This document shows positions 9,020-17,742 of a stretch of DNA of 64,000 bases, one piece after another (the first letter of the stretch is position 1; each line of letters starts with the position of its first letter). Source of the DNA: Okeania sp. KiyG1 (GTDB taxonomy: Bacteria > Cyanobacteriota > Cyanobacteriia > Cyanobacteriales > Microcoleaceae); assembly GCF_014132355.1 (NCBI RefSeq), contig NZ_BLZO01000064.1, positions 1 to 64,000 of the forward strand, read 5' to 3'. Below the pieces are notes generated by a model. That model saw only the letters and a program-made list of their open reading frames with translations. It searched no databases and had not been told where the DNA came from. The translations under genes were made by a program, and so were the position numbers.

Positions 9020-12000
9020 TCAATCAAGTTCCGCATTAAAACTATCCAGTAACTTTCGGGTTTCTTGAGTTGAAGTTAAGGGAATTTGTGAGAGGCGATC
9101 GCTAGCATAATGGGATAAATTTTCCATGAGATTTTGTAACTGCTGGAGAAGTTGGCGAATCGCCATAACCTTAAATAGCTCTGGATCGTAAGTCATCACT
9201 ACCAACAGACTCGAATCTAACTCAACGGTGACACTAAGGGGATAATTAGTACGAGAAAAAGAGCGTACTTCCAAAATTTTGAGCTTACCCTCCCCTAATG
9301 ATATCGGTATAGGGTAATTTTCCACTGCGATAAAACTTTCAAATAACTGGTTTCCCTGTGCTACATCACTCCATTGTTGAATCTGCACCAAGGAATTATA
9401 CTGATATTCCAGTCGCTCTATCTGTTGCTGTTGAAGCTGTTGTAACCAGTCGAGTAAAGACGCATCAGGATCGACAATAATTCTTACTGGTACGGTATTA
9501 ATTAACAATCCTACCATAGACTCTACCCCAGACAGTTCTGGAGGTCTCCCGGAAACCGTAGTGCCAAAAATAACATCATCTTCTCCACTATAACGACTCA
9601 ATAACAGGGCAAAACTTCCCTGTATTAAACTATTTATAGTTAAATGATGGGATTTTGCCCAAGTGTTTAAGTTTGTTGTAGTCTCTGCTGAAAGTTGCAA
9701 CTCTTCCTGACAGTATTCTCGGCGATCGCCATTTAATGCCCTAACTGTTTGTTCAATTCCCCATTTTGTCGGCGCTTTTACACCTTTTAGAGCTTGTTTC
9801 CAGAAATTTTGAGCTGCAACTTCATTTTTCTGGTTTAACCAAGCAATATAATTCTTATAAGGTGGACTAGGGGGTAAATTTGGCTCTTTACCATCACACA
9901 AAGTTTGATAAACCTTGAAGACTTCTTGCATAATTATCCCATTACACCAACCATCTAACAGAAGATGATGATGACTCCAAACGAGGTAATATTGAGCCTT
10001 AGATACTTGAAATAAAGCCATTCTCATTAAAGGTGCATTAGAAAGAGAAAATCCTTGCTCTAAATCGTTTTTCAGATAATTAGCTAATTCTTCCTCTTGC
10101 TGAGGAGAGGATAAATGACACCAGTTTTCCTCGCGCCAAGGTAAAGCGATCGCCGATCGTACTACTTGCAGAGGAGTAGCTAATTTCTCCCAAATAAAGG
10201 CAGTTTTGAGACTATCGTGACGATTAATAACTATTTCCCAAGCTTGTCGAAAGGCTACTTGATTTAAGGAGGCAGCGAGGGTGAAGACTTTTTGTTGACA
10301 GTATAGATTAGATTCTGCACTGTAGAGACTGTGAAAAAGTAACCCTTGTTGCAGAGGAGAGAGGGGATAAATATCCGCAATGTTACTAAACTCTTGACTA
10401 ATGCTATCTAGTTGAGACTGAGTTAAGTTAGCTAAGGGGAAGTCAGAGGGAGCATAACTTCTCTCACTTTCGAGACATTCATTAATCAGGGTTTTGAGGG
10501 ACTTGATGAAATCATCCGCCAAAGTTTCAATAGTTTCCCGTTGATATAAATCGGGATTGTAGTTCCATTCCAACCGAGTACGACCTTCAATCACCATCGC
10601 ATCAATGGTAATGCTGGGTGTGTGTTTTCCGATCCCACTCTTTTCTCTTCCTCGATTTTCCATCGACAAAGGAAAAATTGAGTTTTCTTGAGTAAATTGT
10701 CCTACATAATTAAAACAAACTTCTGCTTGAGGTAAACGGCTTAACTTTTCTCGAATTTCTGGGCGCTGACTCAGATAGCGTAAGACACCATAACCAATAC
10801 CCCGATTGGGAATCTGTCGTAGGGTTTCTTTAACTACTTGTAACGCCTGAGATGGTGAAACTGATGCCTCACAGGATAATAACAGAGGAAAACGAGTGGT
10901 AAACCAGCCTAAACTGCGGGAGATATCCACATCCTCAAACATATCCTCTCTACCATGTCCTTCTAATTCTACCAATAAGTGGTTTTCTCCTGTCCATCGT
11001 TGGCAGGTTTGGAGTAACCCACAAAGTAGCAACTCGTTCATTTGCGTATGATGAAGTCGGGAGACTTTATGTAATGCGACTTGAGTTTCGGTAGTCTCCA
11101 AAAAGACTGTAACTGTTTCTGTAGATACAACGGAATTTAAATCAGTAGATGGGGTTTGAGGAAGGGAAGACGGGAAAGGTTGACGTTGAGCTAACCAATA
11201 GTCTAATTCTTGCACAAGGGTATCCGATTGAGCATAATCAGTTAATTTTTGCGCCCAATACTTAAAGGATGTAGTTTTCTTGGGTAACTCGAACCCCGCA
11301 TTTCTCTGTTGTAGTTGCGTGTAAGCAGTCCGAAAATCCTCTAACCAAATGCGCCAAGAAACCCCATCCATAAGTAAATGGTGTATGATCGCTAATAAAC
11401 GTCCAGTGCGTTCTTTTCCTAAGTCAAACCAGACGAACCTAAGTAAGGGTGGCGCGGCTAAATTTAAACTACTTTGATGTTTCGTGCCTTCTACTGCTAA
11501 AATCTCAGAAAGTTCGCGATCGCCAACTTCAGAGAGATCCACCTTAACACAAGATATTTTTTCCCCAACCTCCCCATAGCTTTGTATCCAGCCAACTTCC
11601 CCTAACTCAAAAGACAGTCTTAAGGTATCGTGGTGTTCAATTAAGTGTTGAATCGCCGTCTCCAAATGTTCCTGTTGTAACTGAGGGGGAGTTTCCAGAA
11701 GAATAGACATATTCCAGTGGTGGGGATTAGGGAGAGATTGCTCAAAAAACCAGTGTTGTATCGGTGTTAAAGGAACTTGCCCCCTAGTTTCTCCTGCTTG
11801 TGGCTTAAATTCTACTGTCTGGATAACTTTTAACAAGTCTGTAATGGTTGAATGCTGAAATAGTTGAATTGGTTTAAATCCTAATCCTGCTGCTTTAGCT
11901 CTAGCAACAATCTGAATACTCAGAATTGAATCCCCTCCCAACTCAAAGAAATTATCCTCTATTCCTACCTGTTCAACATTAAGAACATCAGCCCAGATTT

Positions 12001-15000
12001 TCGCTAAAATTTTCTCTTGGTGTGTTTTAGGAGCTATATAAGAAGTTTCTAATCTGGGATCAGTTGTTTCTGCATCAAGTAACTTTCGTCGATCTAATTT
12101 CCCATTGGGGTTTAAAGGAAAACGATTCAAGAACACAAACCTTGAGGGAATCATAAATTCCGGTAAGGTTTCCTGTAAATAATGGCGCAATTCTGAGACT
12201 TTGGGAGCAGGTCTTACTCTGGGAACAACATAAGCAACCAAACGCTTGTATTCAGTATTTTTTTCTGAGAGTAGCACTACTGTTTCCCTCACAGAAGGAT
12301 GGTTGTTTAAGCGGGTTTCGATTTCGCCTAACTCAATGCGAAAACCATGCAATTTTACCTGATTGTCAATTCGCCCTAAAAATTCAATATTCCCGTCTGG
12401 AAGATAACGCGCTAAATCTCCTGTACGATATAGCCGTTCTGAAAAGCTAAATTTCCGTTTTTTCGGTTCTAAACTTTCGAGTTCTTTAGTTTTAATCTTA
12501 AATTTAGCCTCTCTATTAAACCATTGTCCTCTCGTAATTTTGAGTTTTAATTTGTGATTTTTGACTTTAACGCTTAATTTCTGATTAAAAGGATTAGTTT
12601 GAAAACGATCTTGCTTTAAAGAAGATTGATTTAGATAACCCCGCGCTAAATTATCCCCTCCGATATATAACTCACCAGGAAACCCAACCGGAACCGGGCG
12701 TAATTGCTTATCGAGCAAGAAAATTTGTGTATTAGGCAAGGGACGACCCAATGGAACAGTAGCTGCTCCTATATTCTGAGATGCTTGTGTTACTTTATAA
12801 ATGAGAACCCCTACTGTTGCTTCTGTTGGTCCATAATGATTAATAATCTGGCAATTTGGAGTAAATTTTTGCACCTGTTCCACCAATTCCCAGGGTGTAG
12901 TTTCTCCTCCCAAGACTAAGCATTTTTTGGGGAGAATTTGAACTGGATTAGTAATTTCAGTCATTAAAGCTCGCAAATGACTAGGAACAATCTTTAAACA
13001 GTCAATTCCTCCCTGTTTGGCGAAATAATCACCTAAAGCAGTTGGATCTGTCGTATGTTCTTGAGAAATAATATGTAAAGAACCGCCCCCACATAAAGCG
13101 GGAAAAATGACTGTATTACCTAAATCTGCTGCAAAAGTGGAAATTAGTGCATAATTTGCTCCCGATGGCAAATTGAGACGTGGTGTAATTCCCTGAATAT
13201 AGTTCAACAGTTGCCGATGTTCGATCGCCACTCCTTTTGGAGTTCCTGTGGAACCAGAAGTATAGATCGCGTAGGCTAAATTTTGGGGTCTTACATCAGT
13301 ATTTATATTGGTTTCACTCTGTTGTACGATCGCCTCTCTATCTCTTTCTAAAACGACTATTTTTCCTAAATAAGCAGGAATTATGGAGGTAAGATAGTCT
13401 TTGGTGATGAGAATCTCAGCTTGAGAATCTTCTAACATAAATTTGAGTCGTTCTTGGGGTAAAACTGGGTCTAGAGGTACATAAGCACCTCCCGCTTTCA
13501 AAATTCCTAATAATCCCACTATCATCAACGGCGATCGCCCGACACAAATTCCCACTCGATCATCCGGTTGTACACCTAATTTTTGCAAATGACGAGCTAA
13601 CTGATTAGCACGAGCATTAAGCTGATGATAGGTTAATGTTTGACCTTCACCCACCACTGCAATTTGTTGTGGGTTTTGTTGTGCTTGGGTTTCAATTAGA
13701 TGATGAACACAGTTCCGGTGAAAGGTATTTGCCAGGGAATCGCTGCTTAAACTGGAATTAAACTGGAATAAAATCTGTTCTTTTTCTTCATCGCCGAGAA
13801 TATCTAAGTCTTCTATCCTTTGAGTAGGGTTTTCTGCTGCGTTAATTAATAATATGTGATAATGTTTCAGCCAACCTTCGATTACTTCTACTTCAAAACA
13901 ATTAACATTATAGTGAAATTCAATTTCAAGTTGGTTAGAATATTGAACGCAACAGACATTTAATTTGTGAGCTTGAAGACAGGAAAACTCTTTAAACAAT
14001 GACCAACTTATGCCAGCTACAGTAATTGTTTTATTAATTTGTAAATCAGTTTCAAAACTAATTCCATTGCCAACGAATTCTGCGATTTGTGGAGTAAAAT
14101 AGTCTTGCCATTTTGCTAATTCTTGGGATTTTTGAGAAATTTCTTGACAGAAAGTGGCAAAATTCAAGGAAGAATCTAAAGTAGTTGATAGGGGTAAATA
14201 TTTGGTCATCAATCCAATACTTTGCCCTAATTCTTCATATTGACGATTATCAGACCCTAATTCCAGACTTACCTCTGATTGATTGGTCATTCTTCCCAGT
14301 AATATTAAAAAGCAACTGAGAAAAAAGTCTTGAAGTGAAATATTATATTGATGAGCAACTTTTTTGATCTTTTGGTTTACTTCATCATCCAAATTCAAAA
14401 ACAATAAATTTGTGTCAAAATTAGTTGTTAATTTTTTATTATTTGAACTTGATAGTGGTAGCTTCAAGGAAGTATTAAAAAGTAATTTTTCTTGCTGCCA
14501 ATAGTCTCTTCCTTCTTCCGTTTCTTCCCCATTTAATAACTCATTTTGCCATTCAGAAAAATCTACATATTGAAAAGGTTCATTATCCTCTTCATCCCTT
14601 TCCATTTTTGCATAAGTATTACTTATTTCCGTCATTAAATGATGTAAAGAAAAGCGATCGCTACATAATCCCGGTAAACTAATAATTAAAATTAATTCAT
14701 CAGGGGATAACTGCACCCAAGACAATTGCAAAATAGGTGATTTTTGCAGATTAAATGGTTGCTGCAACATTGACTGAAAAATCGTTTCTAGTTTCTCTAA
14801 TTGCTTTAATGAAGAAATTTGTTGCAAGTCATACTGTTCAAGAGAAATCAAATCATTATCCCCAATTACTTGTAGGGGAACATCCATTTCAGGTAATTGA
14901 TAAAAAGTTGTCCGCAGAATTTCTTGAAGTTTAACTGTATTTTGTAAAGCCTTAGTTAACCGTTCTTTTTCTAATGCCCCTTTTATTAAAAATGCACCTT

Positions 15001-15097
15001 GAGTTCGGTAATAGGAACTAGGATTTTTCTGTTGTAATAACCACAGATTTTTTTGTTGTGGTGAGAGACAAAATCCTTCTATTTGTTCAGTTTTCAT
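9020..15097 (-). CDS. NRPS: C*-A(Asp)-T-E-C
   Basis: The 2025-residue protein has an N-terminal C-type domain whose HHxxxDG motif is replaced by SLPGLCSDRFS (about 140-150), so it is probably not a normal condensation catalyst. It then has an A domain (about 460-985), thiolation (FFELGGDSILSIQIV), epimerisation (HHLLMDGVSWRI, NYVGQFTQ) and a C-terminal C domain (HHHLLLDGW). The A pocket by GrsA alignment reads DLTKVGHVGK, one change from the published Asp code DLTKVGHIGK, so L-Asp is predicted, converted to D-Asp by the E domain. A Lys-rich insert of about 45 residues lies just before the YRTGDL core (12447-12585). The TauD-type hydroxylase at 16013-17071 fits beta-hydroxylation of this residue, as SyrP does for Asp on its carrier. 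Confidence 0.92.
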   Translation of the reverse strand: MKTEQIEGFCLSPQQKNLWLLQQKNPSSYYRTQGAFLIKGALEKERLTKALQNTVKLQEILRTTFYQLPEMDVPLQVIGDNDLISLEQYDLQQISSLKQLEKLETIFQSMLQQPFNLQKSPILQLSWVQLSPDELILIISLPGLCSDRFSLHHLMTEISNTYAKMERDEEDNEPFQYVDFSEWQNELLNGEETEEGRDYWQQEKLLFNTSLKLPLSSSNNKKLTTNFDTNLLFLNLDDEVNQKIKKVAHQYNISLQDFFLSCFLILLGRMTNQSEVSLELGSDNRQYEELGQSIGLMTKYLPLSTTLDSSLNFATFCQEISQKSQELAKWQDYFTPQIAEFVGNGISFETDLQINKTITVAGISWSLFKEFSCLQAHKLNVCCVQYSNQLEIEFHYNVNCFEVEVIEGWLKHYHILLINAAENPTQRIEDLDILGDEEKEQILFQFNSSLSSDSLANTFHRNCVHHLIETQAQQNPQQIAVVGEGQTLTYHQLNARANQLARHLQKLGVQPDDRVGICVGRSPLMIVGLLGILKAGGAYVPLDPVLPQERLKFMLEDSQAEILITKDYLTSIIPAYLGKIVVLERDREAIVQQSETNINTDVRPQNLAYAIYTSGSTGTPKGVAIEHRQLLNYIQGITPRLNLPSGANYALISTFAADLGNTVIFPALCGGGSLHIISQEHTTDPTALGDYFAKQGGIDCLKIVPSHLRALMTEITNPVQILPKKCLVLGGETTPWELVEQVQKFTPNCQIINHYGPTEATVGVLIYKVTQASQNIGAATVPLGRPLPNTQIFLLDKQLRPVPVGFPGELYIGGDNLARGYLNQSSLKQDRFQTNPFNQKLSVKVKNHKLKLKITRGQWFNREAKFKIKTKELESLEPKKRKFSFSERLYRTGDLARYLPDGNIEFLGRIDNQVKLHGFRIELGEIETRLNNHPSVRETVVLLSEKNTEYKRLVAYVVPRVRPAPKVSELRHYLQETLPEFMIPSRFVFLNRFPLNPNGKLDRRKLLDAETTDPRLETSYIAPKTHQEKILAKIWADVLNVEQVGIEDNFFELGGDSILSIQIVARAKAAGLGFKPIQLFQHSTITDLLKVIQTVEFKPQAGETRGQVPLTPIQHWFFEQSLPNPHHWNMSILLETPPQLQQEHLETAIQHLIEHHDTLRLSFELGEVGWIQSYGEVGEKISCVKVDLSEVGDRELSEILAVEGTKHQSSLNLAAPPLLRFVWFDLGKERTGRLLAIIHHLLMDGVSWRIWLEDFRTAYTQLQQRNAGFELPKKTTSFKYWAQKLTDYAQSDTLVQELDYWLAQRQPFPSSLPQTPSTDLNSVVSTETVTVFLETTETQVALHKVSRLHHTQMNELLLCGLLQTCQRWTGENHLLVELEGHGREDMFEDVDISRSLGWFTTRFPLLLSCEASVSPSQALQVVKETLRQIPNRGIGYGVLRYLSQRPEIREKLSRLPQAEVCFNYVGQFTQENSIFPLSMENRGREKSGIGKHTPSITIDAMVIEGRTRLEWNYNPDLYQRETIETLADDFIKSLKTLINECLESERSYAPSDFPLANLTQSQLDSISQEFSNIADIYPLSPLQQGLLFHSLYSAESNLYCQQKVFTLAASLNQVAFRQAWEIVINRHDSLKTAFIWEKLATPLQVVRSAIALPWREENWCHLSSPQQEEELANYLKNDLEQGFSLSNAPLMRMALFQVSKAQYYLVWSHHHLLLDGWCNGIIMQEVFKVYQTLCDGKEPNLPPSPPYKNYIAWLNQKNEVAAQNFWKQALKGVKAPTKWGIEQTVRALNGDRREYCQEELQLSAETTTNLNTWAKSHHLTINSLIQGSFALLLSRYSGEDDVIFGTTVSGRPPELSGVESMVGLLINTVPVRIIVDPDASLLDWLQQLQQQQIERLEYQYNSLVQIQQWSDVAQGNQLFESFIAVENYPIPISLGEGKLKILEVRSFSRTNYPLSVTVELDSSLLVVMTYDPELFKVMAIRQLLQQLQNLMENLSHYASDRLSQIPLTSTQETRKLLDSFNAELD
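12447..12585 (-). other. Lys-rich insertion within the Asp adenylation domain
   Basis: Between FQTNPF and ERLYRTGDL, where related A domains have about 5-8 residues, this one carries about 45 extra residues rich in Lys, Leu and Thr (for example VKVKNHKLKLKITRG). The reading frame is kept and the domain continues normally. The insert sits on the surface near the hinge to the C-terminal subdomain in known A-domain structures. Its origin (captured repeat or a real loop) is unknown. Confidence 0.6.
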
Positions 15098-15155
15098 ATT
15101 TCTAGTTTAGCAATAAATCATAATAGCCGAGAATTACATTTATCAAATTCAAAAC

Positions 15156-15977
15156 CTACCTACTTTTAACTCCAATAATAAATTTTTGGTCATCTTGAGA
15201 GAGGGCTAAAAATCCGCCAATGGTAATGCGGGTTTTGTTGCCGGAAATCTCAGCAACTTTGTGCATAATGTTACCCCCTTTAAAAATAATCATATCACCT
15301 GTTTCTGGAACAATTTTTCTTTGGGGACACGAATCGAGGTGTTGCTTAGCTAGTCTGATCTTTTCGGGATCGGTTTCCTGCTTACTCATATGCTCTGGAG
15401 GGAGATAAAAAAGCACTAATTCTCCCCCTTCTTCTGGCTTACTAATCACAATAAAATAACTCAGTCCATTAACTACTTTACCGATACTTTTTAGGTAATC
15501 GTAAGCTGAATCATGTAGAAATTCATTGCCAGTATGGGCAGGAAGTCCCCCTTTTTTCGGTTGTGCAAAGCGAATCGTAGCTGGACTATATGCTTGTCCA
15601 TTTTCTTTTGGTAATTCAATGTTCCGACCTCCTGACATCTGACTAAAAATGTTCTCAAGTTTAGTTTCAAAGTCAATTTTAAAGATGGTTGTCAGCCCTT
15701 CTCTAAAGCGTTGAGCGTTTTGTAAATACTCTGAGCGATCTTTGCCAATTTCGATGATAACTTGACCTAACGTTTGTCCATAGCGAACCTCATGAGTTGC
15801 TAACTTTTGCATCTCCAATTGCTGTTGAACATTGAGCATTTCTTCTAAGGAGAAGACTTGTTTAATAACAATCCCTTCTAATTCTTCTTGATAAATCTGA
15901 TTAATTCCATCAGGATATTGATTTATTGAATCAGCAGCTACGGTAATCCATTTGTTTTTAGTTACTTGTGTAGTCAT
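15156..15977 (-). CDS. WelO5-like Fe(II)/2OG halogenase-type enzyme (HxG motif)
   Basis: A 273-residue jelly-roll Fe(II)/2-oxoglutarate enzyme. The metal site reads His148-Thr-Gly150-Asn-Glu-Phe with distal His239 (IMHKVAEI) and 2OG-binding Arg250. In ordinary hydroxylases the position of Gly150 is Asp or Glu. In WelO5 it is Gly166 (with His164 and His259), which opens a site for chloride. The N-terminal INQYPDGINQIYQEELEGIV segment and the LSYF..PEEGGEL and TRITIGGFLALS segments also fit the WelO5 family as I recall it. It sits 58 bp upstream of the Asp-loading NRPS, so it may act on the peptide or the acyl chain. Halogenation is predicted, not shown; some family members could hydroxylate. 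Confidence 0.75.
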   Translation of the reverse strand: MTTQVTKNKWITVAADSINQYPDGINQIYQEELEGIVIKQVFSLEEMLNVQQQLEMQKLATHEVRYGQTLGQVIIEIGKDRSEYLQNAQRFREGLTTIFKIDFETKLENIFSQMSGGRNIELPKENGQAYSPATIRFAQPKKGGLPAHTGNEFLHDSAYDYLKSIGKVVNGLSYFIVISKPEEGGELVLFYLPPEHMSKQETDPEKIRLAKQHLDSCPQRKIVPETGDMIIFKGGNIMHKVAEISGNKTRITIGGFLALSQDDQKFIIGVKSR

Positions 15978-16012
15978 AATCGTTGATACGTCCTCAAAGA
16001 TTTAATAAGAGT

Positions 16013-17071
16013 TTAGTTAGAGTAAAGTTGTCCCATTCCCACAACGACTTGTCGTTGCCCAACATAAGGCATTCGTCCATGACAAGTTAACATATTATCT
16101 AACATGAGAATATCCCCTGATTGCCAAGGAAAAATAGTCATTTCTTGTTGATAACAGTGACGAATTTCAGCGACGGTCGAGGAGTCAATAGCAGTTCCAT
16201 CACCGTAATAAGCATTACGGGGTAATTCTTCGGACTGATACTCACTCAAGAACAAGTCTCGGACTTTTGGTTCTAAGCTGGATATATGGAATAAATGCGC
16301 CTGATTAAACCAAATTTTGTCCCTAGTTTGGGGATGAATAGCGATCGCTTGACAGACTTGACGAGTTTTTAAGCGATCACCTTCTTTCCATTCCCAATCA
16401 ATTCCCTGCTGACGACAGTAATTTTCCACAACTGATTTCTGGTTTGTCTGGAAGACATTTTGCCAGCTTAAATCTAAACCATCCCCATAGTTTCGCACAT
16501 ACATAATCTTTTTTTCCTCAAATCGTGAAACAATTTGAGGATCGAGTCGTTTTAAAACCAGGCGACTGTCTGCTATTGGCGTAGCACCACCTTTTGAGGC
16601 TGCTTTTCGGCAAAAAAAAGCGATTTTTAGTGGCCAGTTGCGACTGTAGGCCATTTCATTATGCAGGGGAATAGTTTGATGGGCCGGATATTCTGTTGAG
16701 GTGTGAATTTTCCCCCTAACTTGCGATCGTGGAGTGGAACGATAGGTATAATCTAATAAGTCTCCCCAGATTCCCTGAATTAATTGCTCAAATTTTGCTA
16801 TGTCTTGGAGTCCAAAATTACGCCATAAAATGGCTCCATATTGATCTAAATTCTTCTCAATAAATTCTCTATTTTTTTCTACCCAACTGACTAAATTTAA
16901 GCCTTCTACCCTTGGTTTCACCACTAGAGGAAGAGATTGCTTTGAGGGCAGAAAATGAGAGGTTTCAATTAGGCTATCCTGGTTAATTTTAACAGGTTTA
17001 CGTTTGACAAGTGGTTTTTTTTTCGGTTCTAATTTTGTAATTGTTTTTTGGTTCATTTTTGTTTTTGTCAA
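16013..17071 (-). CDS. TauD/SyrP-like Fe(II)/2OG hydroxylase, probable Asp beta-hydroxylase
   Basis: A 352-residue TauD-family protein with an intact facial triad: His137-Asn-Glu139 (IPLHNEMAYS) and distal His331 (TCHGRMPY), with Arg340 well placed for the 2OG carboxylate. It therefore keeps the carboxylate that the halogenase-like enzymes of this locus lack, and should hydroxylate. SyrP-type members act on Asp bound to an NRPS carrier domain, and the next NRPS downstream carries an Asp code, so beta-hydroxy-Asp is the natural prediction. The first 45 residues are basic and low in complexity (KKKPLVKRKPVK), and the true start could be further in. It lies 35 bp upstream of the halogenase-like gene, in the same operon. 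Confidence 0.82.
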   Translation of the reverse strand: MTKTKMNQKTITKLEPKKKPLVKRKPVKINQDSLIETSHFLPSKQSLPLVVKPRVEGLNLVSWVEKNREFIEKNLDQYGAILWRNFGLQDIAKFEQLIQGIWGDLLDYTYRSTPRSQVRGKIHTSTEYPAHQTIPLHNEMAYSRNWPLKIAFFCRKAASKGGATPIADSRLVLKRLDPQIVSRFEEKKIMYVRNYGDGLDLSWQNVFQTNQKSVVENYCRQQGIDWEWKEGDRLKTRQVCQAIAIHPQTRDKIWFNQAHLFHISSLEPKVRDLFLSEYQSEELPRNAYYGDGTAIDSSTVAEIRHCYQQEMTIFPWQSGDILMLDNMLTCHGRMPYVGQRQVVVGMGQLYSN

Positions 17072-17134
17072 TCGCTGGATTGTTAGGTAAATTCATCGTT
17101 AATAATAACTACTGCTTATAACACTATTTAGTTA

Positions 17135-17683
17135 TTACTTAGATATAATTTTTTTTTGAACTTCTGTTTTTACTTGCTCTGGTATATGCTTGAGAACTTT
17201 ACGATAACCAAATTGGTAAACATATAGATAAAGTCCTATTTTCCTCCAAAGCCAATGCAACCTATCAAATTCTTCGAGTAAATTAGCCATATCCAAGATA
17301 ATTAGATTTAGCCATTGAGGATAATTAATCATTATTTTTTCATTGGTAAAACGATTAATAATAGGAATTTTATCATCGGGAACAACACGCTTTTGAAAAT
17401 ACTTTCTTCGTTGTGAAATGCAGTATAAATAAACAATTTCTTCTGCTTCTTCGCCAATTGCTTTCTGTAACTCATCCCTTTGCGAAAAGTTCAAAACATG
17501 CTTTTTTCCAGTTCCATCCGTACCATAAAAAGAATGAAAATATCCAGCCAAACAAAGATTTTTGTGGCATTTCCAAGTTTCTAATAAATTTCCTGTTCCC
17601 ACTAAATGATCGTACAAAGTTACCTGAGTATGAGGGATGGTATTGGTTTGATAAGATTTCAGCAAATTCAAAATATTTTTCAT
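17135..17683 (-). CDS. DUF6817-like protein
   Basis: A 182-residue protein with the pattern LYDHLVGTGNLLETWKCHKN..CLAGYFHSFYGTDG. This resembles the HD-like DUF6817 family, in which paired His residues (here DHL and FHSFYG) may bind metal. No enzymatic role is established. It lies between the PKS (59 bp away) and the TauD hydroxylase (63 bp away) on the same strand, so it belongs to the operon and is probably a tailoring or accessory protein. The family assignment rests on remembered motif similarity. Confidence 0.6.
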   Translation of the reverse strand: MKNILNLLKSYQTNTIPHTQVTLYDHLVGTGNLLETWKCHKNLCLAGYFHSFYGTDGTGKKHVLNFSQRDELQKAIGEEAEEIVYLYCISQRRKYFQKRVVPDDKIPIINRFTNEKIMINYPQWLNLIILDMANLLEEFDRLHWLWRKIGLYLYVYQFGYRKVLKHIPEQVKTEVQKKIISK

Positions 17684-17742
17684 AATTGATAATTTCTATA
17701 AAACTAACTACTATAGCTACTACATAACCTGCTTTCTTAATA

